NCBI GenBank assembly: GCA_034006985.1
Contig: JAVERT010000009.1
Span: 1 to 64,000, forward strand
Length of the DNA: 64,000 bases
Direction of reading: 5' to 3'
DNA from: Gudongella sp034006985
GTDB lineage: Bacteria; Bacillota; Clostridia; Tissierellales; Tissierellaceae
Shown here: in pieces, positions 41,790-50,888 of the stretch
How positions within the stretch are numbered: the first letter of the stretch is position 1
Layout of the letters: each line of letters opens with the position of its first letter
Notes under the pieces: model-generated
What the model saw: only the letters and a program-made list of their open reading frames with translations
Databases searched by the model: none
What the model was told of the DNA's origin: nothing
Made by a program: the position numbers and the translations under genes

Positions 41790-43337
41790 CTGAAGGATAT
41801 TATATTAGAGATGAAAAATATATTAAAAATTTATCCTAATGGGGTAATAGCCAATGAGCATATTGACTTTGATTTAAGAGAAGGCGAAATCCACGCTTTA
41901 CTTGGGGAAAATGGAGCAGGGAAAAGCACCTTAATGAAGATTCTTTTCGGGATAGAAACACCTGAAGAAGGTGAAATATTTTTAAAAGGCAAAAAGGTTC
42001 AAATAAAGAATCCAATGGAAGCGATAAAATTGGGGATAGGTATGGTACATCAACATTTTATGCTTGTTCCATCTTTTAGTGTTGCTGAAAATATAATCCT
42101 TGGGGTAGAACCTAAAAAAGGTTTTTTTACTGATATGGATAAGGCTGAGCATCTTTCTAAAAGTATTGCTGAGGAGTATAACTTTGAAATAGATGTAGAT
42201 GAAAAGGTTGAGAATTTACCTGTAGGTATAAAGCAAAAGGTAGAAATTTTAAAAGCTTTGTATCGTGGAGCAGATATACTAATTTTAGATGAACCAACAG
42301 CTGTATTAACACCTCAGGAAACTGATGAATTATTTATTCAACTTAACAAACTAAAAGAAAATGGGAAAACAATAATATTCATTTCTCATAAATTAGATGA
42401 AATAAAACAGATTTCAGATAGAATCACTATAATGAGAGCAGGTAAAAAAATGGGTACGTATGAAACCTCTGATCTCTCCACTGAAGAAATGTCTAAACTT
42501 ATGGTCGGAAGGGATATAGTTACAACATTTGTTAAAAACCCATCTAACCTAGGGGAACTTGCCCTAAGTGTTCGTGACTTGATTGTATTTAATCAGGTGG
42601 GAACAAAAAAAGTAGACAAGTTATCTTTGGATGTAAAAAAAGGCGAAATTTTTGGGATAGCTGGAGTAGAAGGAAATGGGCAAGTTGAATTAGCTCAAGT
42701 TTTAGCTGGATTGATAAAGAACTATAAAGGGGAGTACCTTCTATTTAATAAAGAAACCAAAGATTTAGATATAAAGGATTTAAGAAATTTGGGAATGAGC
42801 TATATACCTGCAGATAGGATGATTTATGGAGTAGCGGAGAATATGGATTTAATATCAAATCTATTTTCAAATCAGTATGATAAACCTCGTTATTCAAATC
42901 GATTATTTTTAAAGAAAAAAGAAATGGAAAAAGCAGCGAACGATATTATTAAGGAATTTTCAATAAAGACGACATCTTTTAAAACTGCTGTTGGTAGCCT
43001 TTCGGGAGGGAATATACAAAAGGTTGTAGTGGCCAGAGAATTTACTGATAATCCTAAACTGATAATAGCAAATCAACCGACAAGGGGAATAGATGTTGGA
43101 GCGGCGGAATTTATTCGTATGAAATTATTAGAGTTAAGAGATCAAGGGGTTGCAATTGTCCTTATATCCGCAGACTTAAATGAGGTCTTAGAATTAAGCG
43201 ATAGATTAGGAGTTATGTACAAAGGCCAATTTGCAGGAGTATTTAAGGACGTGTCAACTTTAACTGAAGAAGAACTAGGAAAATATATGCTAGGAATTAA
43301 AAAAGATGAAAATTTGGAGGGGATAATATATGCTTAA
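41790..43337 (+). CDS. Nucleoside ABC transporter ATP-binding protein (two ABC cassettes)
   Basis: The protein holds two ABC domains, the layout of the BmpA-type and ribose-type importers. The first has LLGENGAGKSTLMKILFG, and Walker B ILILDEPTAVLTPQE. The second has GIAGVEGNGQVELAQVLAGL and LSGGNIQKVVVAREF with LIANQPTRGIDVGAA. GTG codons at 41778 and 41781 lie within AAGGTGG. CTG at 41790 is eight bases after that site and would give KDIILEMKN as the start. ATG at 41811 (MKNILKIYPNG) is another option but lacks a ribosome binding site. The next gene overlaps it by eight bases. Confidence 0.9.
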   Translation: MKDIILEMKNILKIYPNGVIANEHIDFDLREGEIHALLGENGAGKSTLMKILFGIETPEEGEIFLKGKKVQIKNPMEAIKLGIGMVHQHFMLVPSFSVAENIILGVEPKKGFFTDMDKAEHLSKSIAEEYNFEIDVDEKVENLPVGIKQKVEILKALYRGADILILDEPTAVLTPQETDELFIQLNKLKENGKTIIFISHKLDEIKQISDRITIMRAGKKMGTYETSDLSTEEMSKLMVGRDIVTTFVKNPSNLGELALSVRDLIVFNQVGTKKVDKLSLDVKKGEIFGIAGVEGNGQVELAQVLAGLIKNYKGEYLLFNKETKDLDIKDLRNLGMSYIPADRMIYGVAENMDLISNLFSNQYDKPRYSNRLFLKKKEMEKAANDIIKEFSIKTTSFKTAVGSLSGGNIQKVVVAREFTDNPKLIIANQPTRGIDVGAAEFIRMKLLELRDQGVAIVLISADLNEVLELSDRLGVMYKGQFAGVFKDVSTLTEEELGKYMLGIKKDENLEGIIYA

Positions 43338-44397
43338 GAGCAATCAGTTTAATTTCTTTAGAACTGTTTTATCAATATTAATCGCCTTTGCACTTTCGTT
43401 TTTTATAATTTTTTTAATCTCTGATCAGCCAGTTGAGGCTATTATGAAAATGATAACTGGTCCATTAGGGAGCAAGAGACTTTTTGCGAATGTAATAGAA
43501 TTAATGATACCTCTTATATTTACTGGTGTTGCTGTTAGCATAATGTTTTCAGCCAATCAGATTAACTTAGGAGCCGAGGGAGCATTTCATCTTGGGGGTT
43601 TAGTAGGTGCCTTAATAGGTTTACTAGTGCCACTACCAGCAGGAATTCATCCAATAGTTGCTATTTTATTAGGTGGATTAGCAGGTGCTGCTTTTACAGC
43701 TATACCCGCGATTTTAAAAATATTTACCTCCGCAAGTGAATTGGTATCATCTTTGATGCTGAATTATCTAGCATTGTTTTTTGGAAATTATATTTTAAGC
43801 TACTATATTAGAGATACTACCGCAGGTGCTTTAACTTCACATTTATTACCTCAATCTATAAAGCTTCAAAGCATGATTTCTGGTACAAATATTCATATTG
43901 GACTTATAATTGCTTTATTAGTTGCTTTATTTGGTTATTTGTTTTTATATAAGTCGAAGATGGGTTATATGTTGAGAATATCTGGGGAAAATCAGGAGTT
44001 TGCAAAGTATTCAGGAATGAATATTGTAATGGTTATTTTAATATCTCAAATTTTAGGTGGTTTTATTGCTGGTATGGGAGGAACAGTTCAACTTCTTGGA
44101 CTCTATAGAAGATTTTCATGGGCTTCACTTCTTGGTTATGGATGGGATGCTATTATAGTAACTACACTTGCTAAAAAGAATCCACTTTATGTACCAATTT
44201 CAGCCTTCTTTTTAGCTTATATTAGAATTGGTGCAGATATCATGTCACGTTCGACAGATGTTTCCCCAGAAATTGTAGCTATCACACAAGGGCTAATAAT
44301 AATTCTTATAGTAGCTGACCAATTCCTTGCTAAATACAAGCATAAGCTTGTTGCAAAGGAAGCAAAGCTATTTATAGATATAGAAGGGGGGAAATAA
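43330..44397 (+). CDS. Nucleoside ABC transporter permease 1
   Basis: The 355-residue membrane protein has about ten hydrophobic segments and is a BPD_transp_2-type permease. Typical segments are SANQINLGAEGAFHLGGLVGALIG, ASELVSSLMLNYLALFFGNYIL, and FIAGMGGTVQLLGLYRRFSWASLLGYGWDA. It pairs with the next gene to form the membrane channel of the BMP-dependent importer. The ATG follows GGAGG and lies inside the end of the ATPase gene (eight-base overlap), typical for subunits of a complex. Confidence 0.92.
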   Translation: MLKSNQFNFFRTVLSILIAFALSFFIIFLISDQPVEAIMKMITGPLGSKRLFANVIELMIPLIFTGVAVSIMFSANQINLGAEGAFHLGGLVGALIGLLVPLPAGIHPIVAILLGGLAGAAFTAIPAILKIFTSASELVSSLMLNYLALFFGNYILSYYIRDTTAGALTSHLLPQSIKLQSMISGTNIHIGLIIALLVALFGYLFLYKSKMGYMLRISGENQEFAKYSGMNIVMVILISQILGGFIAGMGGTVQLLGLYRRFSWASLLGYGWDAIIVTTLAKKNPLYVPISAFFLAYIRIGADIMSRSTDVSPEIVAITQGLIIILIVADQFLAKYKHKLVAKEAKLFIDIEGGK

Positions 44398-44398
44398 T

Positions 44399-45325
44399 AT
44401 GAGTATATCAGAAATATTATTATCCCCAGATTTTCTATTTGTAGTATTAAGAGTAACTACTCCAATTTTATTTGCAACACTTGCAGTTTTAATGGCTGCA
44501 AAATCAGGGATATTTAACATTGCTGTTGAAGGAATTATGTTAACCTCTGCACTTGTAGGAGTAATCTTTTCTTCAAAGTTTCAAAATCCATGGATTGGTC
44601 TTTTAGCGGCACTTCTTATAGGGGCCTTAATGGGTATCTTGCTTGGGGTTTTGGTTATAAGACTTAAGACAGATGCGATTTTAGCGGGTGTTGCCATTAA
44701 TCTTATGGCCGGTGGGGGAACAATATTTTTGCTTTATCTTGTATCAGGGGATAGAGGAGTATCATCTTCTCTAAAAAGTATAAGTCTACCGAATATTGTA
44801 CTTCCTATCATTGAAAACATTCCTTTTTTAGGTACTGTTCTTTCAAAACACAATGTTTTAACCTATGCTGTATTTATTTTTGTGATATTAGTTCATTTAG
44901 TGTTATACAAAACACCACTTGGACTAAAAATAAGAGCAGTTGGAGAAAATTCACATGCAGCAGAGTCAGTTGGGATTAATGTTCATAAAATTCAGTATAT
45001 AGCACTAGGACTTAGTGGTATGTTTGCAGCTTTTGGGGGAGCATTTCTCTCTATGGGATACCTTTCTTGGTTTACAAATGGAATGACAGCAGGAAGGGGA
45101 TATATTGGGCTTGCTGCAAATGCGATGGGTGGAAGCACTCCAATTGGAGGACTTATAGTTTCGCTTGTCTTTGGTATTGCGGATGCAATGGCAAATGTAT
45201 TTCAAACTGGAATTGATGTTCCATACGAACTAGTTCAAATGATACCCTATATTACAACAATCGTTGGATTAGCAGTTTATAGTTTTAATAGGAAGAAAAA
45301 ATTGGAACGAATAACAAAAAAATAG
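44399..45325 (+). CDS. Nucleoside ABC transporter permease 2
   Basis: The 308-residue permease of the same family begins one base after permease 1. It has about nine hydrophobic segments. The pattern includes AAKSGIFNIAVEGIMLTSALVG, DAILAGVAINLMAGGGTIFLLY, KIRAVGENSHAAESVGINVHKIQY and GRGYIGLAANAMGGSTPIGGLI, all usual for the second permease of YufPQ/NupPQ-like systems. The ATG follows GGGGGG. The position in the operon is as expected: binding protein, ATPase, two permeases. Confidence 0.93.
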   Translation: MSISEILLSPDFLFVVLRVTTPILFATLAVLMAAKSGIFNIAVEGIMLTSALVGVIFSSKFQNPWIGLLAALLIGALMGILLGVLVIRLKTDAILAGVAINLMAGGGTIFLLYLVSGDRGVSSSLKSISLPNIVLPIIENIPFLGTVLSKHNVLTYAVFIFVILVHLVLYKTPLGLKIRAVGENSHAAESVGINVHKIQYIALGLSGMFAAFGGAFLSMGYLSWFTNGMTAGRGYIGLAANAMGGSTPIGGLIVSLVFGIADAMANVFQTGIDVPYELVQMIPYITTIVGLAVYSFNRKKKLERITKK

Positions 45326-45335
45326 GGGGATGAAG

Positions 45336-46283
45336 ATGACAAAAAGAAATATTATTATAGATTGTGATCCAGGTCATGATGACGTAATGGCAATATTATT
45401 AGCCTTAGCCCATAAAGATAGGTTTAATATCTTAGGGATAACCACTGTTGCTGGAAATCAAACATTGCCCAAGGTAACAAATAATATAAGAAGGCTTTTC
45501 ACATATTTAGGTATGAGTGTGCCTGTTGCTTGTGGGGCTGCTAAACCTCTTATTAGAGACCTAATTACAGGGGGGGCTGTTCACGGAGAGACAGGATTGG
45601 ATGGCTGGGATTTTGGTCAAACAACTTTTCAATTAGAATCAGATAATGCAATCGAATTTTTAAGGGATAAAATAATGGGTGCAGATGGTAAAGTTACACT
45701 AATTCCGATAGGACCTCTTACAAATATCGCATTGTTATTTTCTGTTTTTCCAGAAACCAAAGAAAAAATAGAATTAATATCTCTTATGGGTGGCTCTTTA
45801 TATTCTGGAAATCGTACTCCTTATGCTGAGTTTAATATTTATGTAGATCCAGAAGCTGCAAAGATTGTCTTCAGTGCAGGTGTACCCATAGTTATGAGTG
45901 GGCTTGAAGTAACTCATAGGGCAGCAATTAACGATGCTGAAATCGATGAGTTAAAAGAGAGTGATGGAAAGGTTTCAAAGATGTGTGGTAATCTGCTGCA
46001 TTTTTATACAAGATTTCATTCAGGAGAAGGATATACAGCATACCCAATTCATGACGCTTGTAGTGTGATGTATTTACTTTACCCAGATATGTTTAAAGCT
46101 AAGGATTTACAAATCGAAGTTGATGTGTCAGAAACAATGCATAGGGGAAGAACTGCACCAGATAATAGAGAATGGATAAAGTATGCAAATCCTAATACTA
46201 GAGTTTTACTTGATGTAGATAGAGAAGAGTTTATAAAGATCTTGTTAGATGGATTTAAAAAATTAGACAAAGAAATAGGTTGA
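45336..46283 (+). CDS. Inosine/uridine-preferring nucleoside hydrolase (IUNH)
   Basis: This hydrolase cuts nucleosides into base and ribose. It has the calcium-binding DxDxxxDD-type start IIIDCDPGHDDVMAILLAL, VTLIPIGPLTNIALLFSVFPE, LISLMGGSLYSGNRTPYAEFN, the catalytic region PEAAKIVFSAGVPIVMSGLEVTHRA and HDACSVMYLLYPDMF. At 315 residues it is full length. An ATG six bases upstream is too close to AGGGGG; the one chosen lies six bases after it. It ends the catabolic set of the importer operon: import, deaminate, phosphorolyse or hydrolyse. Confidence 0.95.
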   Translation: MTKRNIIIDCDPGHDDVMAILLALAHKDRFNILGITTVAGNQTLPKVTNNIRRLFTYLGMSVPVACGAAKPLIRDLITGGAVHGETGLDGWDFGQTTFQLESDNAIEFLRDKIMGADGKVTLIPIGPLTNIALLFSVFPETKEKIELISLMGGSLYSGNRTPYAEFNIYVDPEAAKIVFSAGVPIVMSGLEVTHRAAINDAEIDELKESDGKVSKMCGNLLHFYTRFHSGEGYTAYPIHDACSVMYLLYPDMFKAKDLQIEVDVSETMHRGRTAPDNREWIKYANPNTRVLLDVDREEFIKILLDGFKKLDKEIG

Positions 46284-46315
46284 TTGTTAGAAACACATAG
46301 ATAGAGGGTGGGTAA

Positions 46316-47593
46316 ATGATTCAGGATGTATTAAAGTTTATAGAAAAAAACGAAGATAATATTTTAGACCTAGGAGAGATATTATTTAAAAATCCTGAAA
46401 TAGGTTATAAAGAGTTTAAAACAAAAGAAATATTAATGGATTATTTAAAAGAGGTAGAACTTTCAAGTTTTAAAGAATTTGCAATAACAGGTTTTAAGGC
46501 AACAATTGGAGAGGGAAAGCCCCATATTGGATTGATAGCTGATTTAGATGCACTTCCAACAAAAGGACATATAGATGCAAAAGGCGAGGATAATGCTGCA
46601 CATTCTTGTGGACATAATGCACAAATGGCTATAATGGCTAGTGTATTTCGCGCAATTGCAGAGAGCGGAGTGTTAGATAAAATAGGTGGTAGCATCTCCT
46701 TTATTGGAGCACCAGCTGAAGAATTTTTAGATTTTGACTATAGATTAAATCTTGTAAAAGAAAAGAAACTTAAAGCTTTTTCTGGTAAACAAAATTTAAT
46801 TGTTGAGGGAGTTTTTGATGATATTGATCTCCTAATTGGAAGCCATGGAAATAATCTCCATGGAGATGCCATTGAAATAGGAGTCCATTCAAATGGGTTT
46901 ATTGCAAAAACAGCAACTTTTAAAGGTAAATCTGCCCACAGTGGAGCTTACCCGCATCAGGGTAATAACGCCTTAAATGCAGCAGTTTTAGGAATCAATG
47001 CGGTGGGCCTATTAAGAGAAACTTTCCAAGATGATGATCATATTAGATTCCATCCAATAATAAAACACGGTGGGGATGCTGTTAATACTGTTCCTCATAG
47101 AGTTGTTTTAGAGACATATGTTAGAGGTAGTAATATAGAAGCAATTTACGATGCAAATAAAAAGATCAATAATGCCTTTATTCACTCTGCACTGGCTTTA
47201 GGGTGTGAATGTGAGATAAGAGATATACCTGGATATCTTCCTAGTAATTATTTTGCTGGTTTAAATGATTATTTAGAACAAGCAGCACAGAAGTATATAG
47301 ATAAAGATAGAATCTCTATTGGTGGTAGAACTTTTGCTTCAGATGATGTAGCTGATATATCTGCGGTTAAGCCTGTACTTCACTTTGGATTTAGCGGCTT
47401 TGATGGAAGTTTTCATGGAGCGGATTTTAAGATATTAAATCCACAGATGGCATATTTAAAGCCTGTTAAAATAGTTACAGAAGCTGTATTGTCTATGTTA
47501 TCAGATAAAGACACGCTATATAAAAAGTTAGAAGAGTACAAACAGACAATGAGTATTGAAGATTATAAGAAAAATTGGCTTAATTTAGATTAA
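46316..47593 (+). CDS. M20-family amidohydrolase (aminobenzoyl-glutamate/aminoacylase type)
   Basis: The 425-residue metallohydrolase has GLIADLDALPTKGHIDA, the metal site AHSCGHNAQMAIM, FIGAPAEEF, the dimer-domain FKGKSAHSGAYPHQGNNALNAA and the late metal histidine in GFDGSFHGADFKI. This is the M20D pattern of aminobenzoyl-glutamate hydrolases and related aminoacylases. The ATG follows GAGGGTGGG. It is the last gene before the copper island. Its final ~40 codons occur again as a fragment at 55526-55633 on the far side of that island. Confidence 0.88.
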   Translation: MIQDVLKFIEKNEDNILDLGEILFKNPEIGYKEFKTKEILMDYLKEVELSSFKEFAITGFKATIGEGKPHIGLIADLDALPTKGHIDAKGEDNAAHSCGHNAQMAIMASVFRAIAESGVLDKIGGSISFIGAPAEEFLDFDYRLNLVKEKKLKAFSGKQNLIVEGVFDDIDLLIGSHGNNLHGDAIEIGVHSNGFIAKTATFKGKSAHSGAYPHQGNNALNAAVLGINAVGLLRETFQDDDHIRFHPIIKHGGDAVNTVPHRVVLETYVRGSNIEAIYDANKKINNAFIHSALALGCECEIRDIPGYLPSNYFAGLNDYLEQAAQKYIDKDRISIGGRTFASDDVADISAVKPVLHFGFSGFDGSFHGADFKILNPQMAYLKPVKIVTEAVLSMLSDKDTLYKKLEEYKQTMSIEDYKKNWLNLD

Positions 47594-47702
47594 TACTTTT
47601 CTAATAATCTGGAGAATCCATCAAATATTTGTGGAAATTGTCTTCTTTAGCTAGAATCTCGATATGGGATTCTAGTTCTTTTTTTATTGAACTGTTTTCT
47701 AT
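47468..47702 (+). repeat. Left direct repeat bracketing the copper island
   Basis: The stretch covers the last ~125 bases of the M20 gene, a short spacer and the last ~100 bases of a cyclodeaminase-like gene on the other strand. It recurs, diverged by roughly an eighth of positions by eye, at 55524-55863 in the same orientation. The right copy has about 105 more bases in its spacer. The repeat marks the left edge of an inserted segment. Confidence 0.85.
47601..47702 (-). pseudogene. 3' fragment of the cyclodeaminase-like gene
   Basis: Read on the minus strand it encodes the last 33 residues, ENSSIKKELESHIEILAKED and a tail ending SPDY plus TAG. The intact gene at 55759-56280 ends KKELESHIEILAKED and SPDY in the same way. 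The frame is open, but the 5' 80% of the gene is missing here; the sequence diverges at the junction near 47702. Confidence 0.85.
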
Positions 47703-47897
47703 ATAGAATGGCATTTACTCATTTGGGTATAAAAGATATGAGATATACAAAAGTAGGATTTAATGAAGACAACATTGAATATCAAGATATATGGAGTGAC
47801 ATAGTAAAACTTATGGGAATAAGAAATAAGCTAAAGTTCATAATTTCTTCATATTTCATTGGTATAATTAATATAGAAGAGAAAAGGAGTTGGTATT
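47703..47897 (+). promoter_or_regulatory. Left edge and promoter region of the copper island
   Basis: A TATAAT preceded by TTGG is at 47863-47868, 30 bases upstream of the first small gene, with no good -35. A weak -35 fits a promoter that needs an activator, such as the two-component system at the right end of the island. The 73-codon open frame across this region has no ribosome binding site or recognisable motif and was not called as a gene. Confidence 0.45.
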
Positions 47898-48122
47898 ATG
47901 ATGTATAGAGGATTTGGAATGTTTGGAGGAGGCGGAATAGTGGGTTTAGTATTAATTGCCATAGTTGCATTTTTTGCATATAAATATCTTCATGACAATA
48001 AAAATGTTTCCGATACATTTAGAAAAAAAGATAATGCACTAGATATTTTAAATGAAAGGTATGCAAAAGGTGAAATAGATGACGAAGAATTTAATAAAAG
48101 GAAAAAAACATTAAACGATTAA
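47898..48122 (+). CDS. Small membrane protein with SHOCT domain (1 of 3)
   Basis: The 74-residue protein has a Met/Gly-rich start (YRGFGMFGGGGIVG), one transmembrane segment (residues ~13-30) and a C-terminal SHOCT motif, ALDILNERYAKGEIDDEEFN. SHOCT is a short bacterial C-terminal oligomerisation-type domain, often found in small membrane proteins. Of two adjacent ATGs, the first is eight bases after AAAGGAG. It is the first gene of the copper island. Function is unknown; Met-rich starts like this can bind copper. Confidence 0.85.
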   Translation: MMYRGFGMFGGGGIVGLVLIAIVAFFAYKYLHDNKNVSDTFRKKDNALDILNERYAKGEIDDEEFNKRKKTLND

Positions 48123-48134
48123 GAGGTGAATTAG

Positions 48135-48410
48135 ATGAATAGATATTGGGACAATGCTTTTAATGGAATGATGGATTTTGGCATTCGTAGTAGTGGATGG
48201 TTCATAGCATATGAGATAATAAAACTGCTAATAATAGTTGTAGTAGTAATATTTATAGCTAGAATGTTAATGAAAAATTCTAAAAATAACAGCAATCCAA
48301 ATTCAAATTCAAATCCAAATAGAGCAATTGAAATATTAAAAGAAAGATATGCTTCAGGAGAAATATCAGAAGAAGAATATAGAAGTAAATTGAATAAATT
48401 GAAAGAGTGA
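48135..48410 (+). CDS. Small membrane protein with SHOCT domain (2 of 3)
   Basis: The 91-residue protein has one transmembrane segment (~24-45, IIKLLIIVVVVIFIARMLM), an Asn/Ser/Pro linker of NSNPN repeats, and the SHOCT motif AIEILKERYASGEISEEEYR. It follows the first SHOCT gene by 12 bases after AGAGGTGAA. The three SHOCT proteins of this island share the C-terminal motif but have different membrane segments, so they are paralogues that may form mixed assemblies. Confidence 0.85.
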   Translation: MNRYWDNAFNGMMDFGIRSSGWFIAYEIIKLLIIVVVVIFIARMLMKNSKNNSNPNSNSNPNRAIEILKERYASGEISEEEYRSKLNKLKE

Positions 48411-48442
48411 TATTAACTTTGAAAATTTAAGGAGATAAAATA

Positions 48443-48829
48443 ATGAATGTAGTTTATGAAAAAAGTACAGATAAAAATCTAAATGATGCAATTAAATCTT
48501 TAGAAAACAATTTAAAAGAAAATGGTTTTGGAATATTATGGCAATTTAATTTTAAGGATAAACTGCAAGAAAAAGAATTAGAATTTAAAGAGGATTTTGT
48601 GGTACTTGAGGTATGTAACCCAAAACAAGCAAAAGAAGTATTAGATCAAAACATTCATATAGGATATGTACTCCCTTGTAAAATGGTAGTGAGAAGTGAA
48701 AATGATAAAACATATATAGGTATGACAAGTCCAGAAGTTTTAATAGGATTATTCGAAAGTCCTGAATTAAAAGAAGTTGCAAAAAAGATTGAAGAATCCC
48801 TTAGAAATTCAATTGAAGCTTCAATCTAA
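48443..48829 (+). CDS. DUF302-domain protein
   Basis: The 128-residue protein matches the DUF302 pattern: YEKSTDKNLNDAIKSLENNL at the start, then GFGILWQFNFKDKL, FVVLEVCNPKQAKEVLDQN and LPCKMVVRSENDKTYIG. DUF302 proteins are often encoded beside metal or stress genes and their function is not settled. C66 and C83 (VCNP, LPCK) are conserved-looking residues that could bind metal. No signal peptide is present. It follows the second SHOCT gene by 32 bases and ends in a terminator, so these three genes form one unit. Confidence 0.85.
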   Translation: MNVVYEKSTDKNLNDAIKSLENNLKENGFGILWQFNFKDKLQEKELEFKEDFVVLEVCNPKQAKEVLDQNIHIGYVLPCKMVVRSENDKTYIGMTSPEVLIGLFESPELKEVAKKIEESLRNSIEASI

Positions 48830-48871
48830 AAAGAAACTGTCTTAAAGCAATTTTTTAAGACAGTTTCTTTA
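48829..48871 (+). terminator. Terminator after the DUF302 gene
   Basis: Arms AAAAGAAACTGTCTTA and TAAGACAGTTTCTTTA form an almost perfect 15-bp stem, with T-rich sequence on the 3' side. It starts at the DUF302 stop codon. The copB promoter is not obvious, so read-through may matter. Confidence 0.75.
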
Positions 48872-48900
48872 ACATATAAATCATGAAAGGAGTCTTTTCA

Positions 48901-50862
48901 ATGAATAAGAAAGACCATCACAATCATCATGAAATGATGATTGTGGATTTTAAAAGGAGATTTTTAATATCATTAATTGTTACAATTCCTATACTCTTCC
49001 TTTCTCCTATGGTTCAGGAATGGATAGGTATAGATATTAGTTTTACTGGAAGTAATTATATATTATTTGCACTTGCTACATTTATATATTTTTATGGTGG
49101 ATGGCCTTTTTTAAAAGGGTTAAAAGATGAATTAAAAGAAAAAAAACCAGGTATGATGACTCTGATAGCTATGGCAATTTCTGTAGCATATCTATATAGT
49201 ACAGCCACAGTATTTGGTCTTCTTGGCAATGACTTCTTTTGGGAGCTAGCAACACTTATTGATATAATGCTCTTAGGTCATTGGATAGAAATGCGTTCTG
49301 TGCTGAGTGCTTCTAATGCTTTAGACAAGCTAGCTGAACTTATGCCAAATACAGCTCATTTATTCAAAGAAAGTGATCTAGTAGATGTGGATATAAGTGA
49401 GTTGAATACTGGAGATAAAATACTAATAAAGCCAGGAGAAAAAGTCCCTGCTGATGGAATGATTGTAAAAGGGAATAGTTATATAAATGAATCAATGCTA
49501 ACAGGAGAATCTAAGCCTGTCGAAAAAACAGAAGGAGATAAGCTTATAGGGGGCTCCATAAATGGGGATGGATCCTTAGAAGTAGAAGTTAAAAATATAG
49601 GTAAAGACACATATTTATCAAAAGTTATAGATATGGTTAAAAAAGCACAAGAATCTAAATCTAAAACTCAACATTTAGCAGATAAAGCAGCTTTTTGGCT
49701 AACAATTATATCGCTAACAGTTGGATTTACTACTTTAATTGTTTGGTATTTGATAAGTAAAGATTTTGCCTTTGCCATAGCAAGAATGGCTACAGTAATG
49801 GTAATAACATGCCCACATGCATTAGGACTTGCAATACCATTAGTAGTAGCAACATCCACAGCTCAATCAGCTAAAAATGGACTATTAATAAGAAATCGTA
49901 CCCAATTTGAAAATTCAAGGAAAATAGATACAGTAGTATTTGATAAAACAGGAACTTTGACTATGGGTGAATTCAAAGCTAACTTTATAGAAATATATGA
50001 TGAAAGTTATGATGAAAAAACTGTAATTCAATTGGCTGCAACACTTGAGAATAATTCCGAGCATCCAATTGCAACAGGTATAATAGATAAACTAAAAGAA
50101 ATGGACTTAGATATCTTAGATGTGGATAATTTCCAAGCCATAAAAGGTAAGGGTGTACAAGGGACAATAGATGGCAAAGATATAATGGTGGTGAGTCCTG
50201 GATATTTAAGAGAAAATAGTATTGAAGTTCCAAGAGAACTCCCATCACATGGAGTATCAACTGATGTATTCTTACTTGTAGATGATAAATTAATTGCAGC
50301 AATAGGGCTTTCAGATAGAATAAGAGAAGAATCATATAATGCAATAAAGAGACTGAAAAAAGAAGGAATTAAAACATGGATGCTTACAGGAGATAATGAA
50401 AAAACAGCAAAACAAGTATCTGAAGAATTAGGATTAGATGGATATTTTGCAGAAGTATTACCTGACCAAAAACAAGAGAAGATTAAAGAATTACAATCAG
50501 AAGGTAGATTTGTAGCCATGACTGGAGATGGAGTAAATGATGCACCTGCACTAGCACAAGCTGATGTAGGTATTGCAGTAGGGTCTGGTACAGATATAGC
50601 AGCTGAAACTGCAGATATAATACTTGTAAATTCTAATCCAGAAGATGTAGTCTCTCTAATTGACTTTGGTAGAGCTACCTATAGAAAGATGATACAAAAT
50701 CTTATATGGGCAACAGGATATAATGTAATTGCAATACCACTTGCAGCAGGAGTACTATCGGGTATTGGAATAATTATTTCTCCAGCAATCGGAGCAGTTT
50801 TTATGTCGCTTAGCACAATAATAGTAGCAATAAATGCAAAACTTCTTAAATTAGAGAGATAA
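48901..50862 (+). CDS. copB: Copper-translocating P-type ATPase, CopB type
   Basis: The pump exports copper or silver ions with ATP. The N-terminus is His-rich (DHHNHHEMM) rather than carrying a CxxC heavy-metal domain. The membrane metal site is CPH (ITCPHALGLAIPLVVATSTA, near residue 303), the mark of P1B-3/CopB pumps. The cytoplasmic part has the TGES actuator, phosphorylation motif DKTGTLT near 346, SEHPIATG, and GDGVNDAPALAQADVGIAVG. An ATG 18 bases upstream overlaps the AAAGGAG site, so it is rejected; 653 residues result. It precedes the multicopper oxidase gene by 26 bases. Confidence 0.95.
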   Translation: MNKKDHHNHHEMMIVDFKRRFLISLIVTIPILFLSPMVQEWIGIDISFTGSNYILFALATFIYFYGGWPFLKGLKDELKEKKPGMMTLIAMAISVAYLYSTATVFGLLGNDFFWELATLIDIMLLGHWIEMRSVLSASNALDKLAELMPNTAHLFKESDLVDVDISELNTGDKILIKPGEKVPADGMIVKGNSYINESMLTGESKPVEKTEGDKLIGGSINGDGSLEVEVKNIGKDTYLSKVIDMVKKAQESKSKTQHLADKAAFWLTIISLTVGFTTLIVWYLISKDFAFAIARMATVMVITCPHALGLAIPLVVATSTAQSAKNGLLIRNRTQFENSRKIDTVVFDKTGTLTMGEFKANFIEIYDESYDEKTVIQLAATLENNSEHPIATGIIDKLKEMDLDILDVDNFQAIKGKGVQGTIDGKDIMVVSPGYLRENSIEVPRELPSHGVSTDVFLLVDDKLIAAIGLSDRIREESYNAIKRLKKEGIKTWMLTGDNEKTAKQVSEELGLDGYFAEVLPDQKQEKIKELQSEGRFVAMTGDGVNDAPALAQADVGIAVGSGTDIAAETADIILVNSNPEDVVSLIDFGRATYRKMIQNLIWATGYNVIAIPLAAGVLSGIGIIISPAIGAVFMSLSTIIVAINAKLLKLER

Positions 50863-50888
50863 ATTGAAGGGTCAAGAGGGATGATTTT

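Noticed and set aside
47687..47908. 73-codon open frame between the left repeat and the first SHOCT gene
   Set aside because: It has no ribosome binding site at its start, begins inside the left direct repeat, has no recognisable motif and runs into the next gene. The region looks like promoter sequence.
50028..50519. 163-codon open frame on the minus strand opposite copB
   Set aside because: It overlaps the essential P-type ATPase motifs on the other strand, lacks a ribosome binding site and has shadow-like Ser/Leu/Phe composition.
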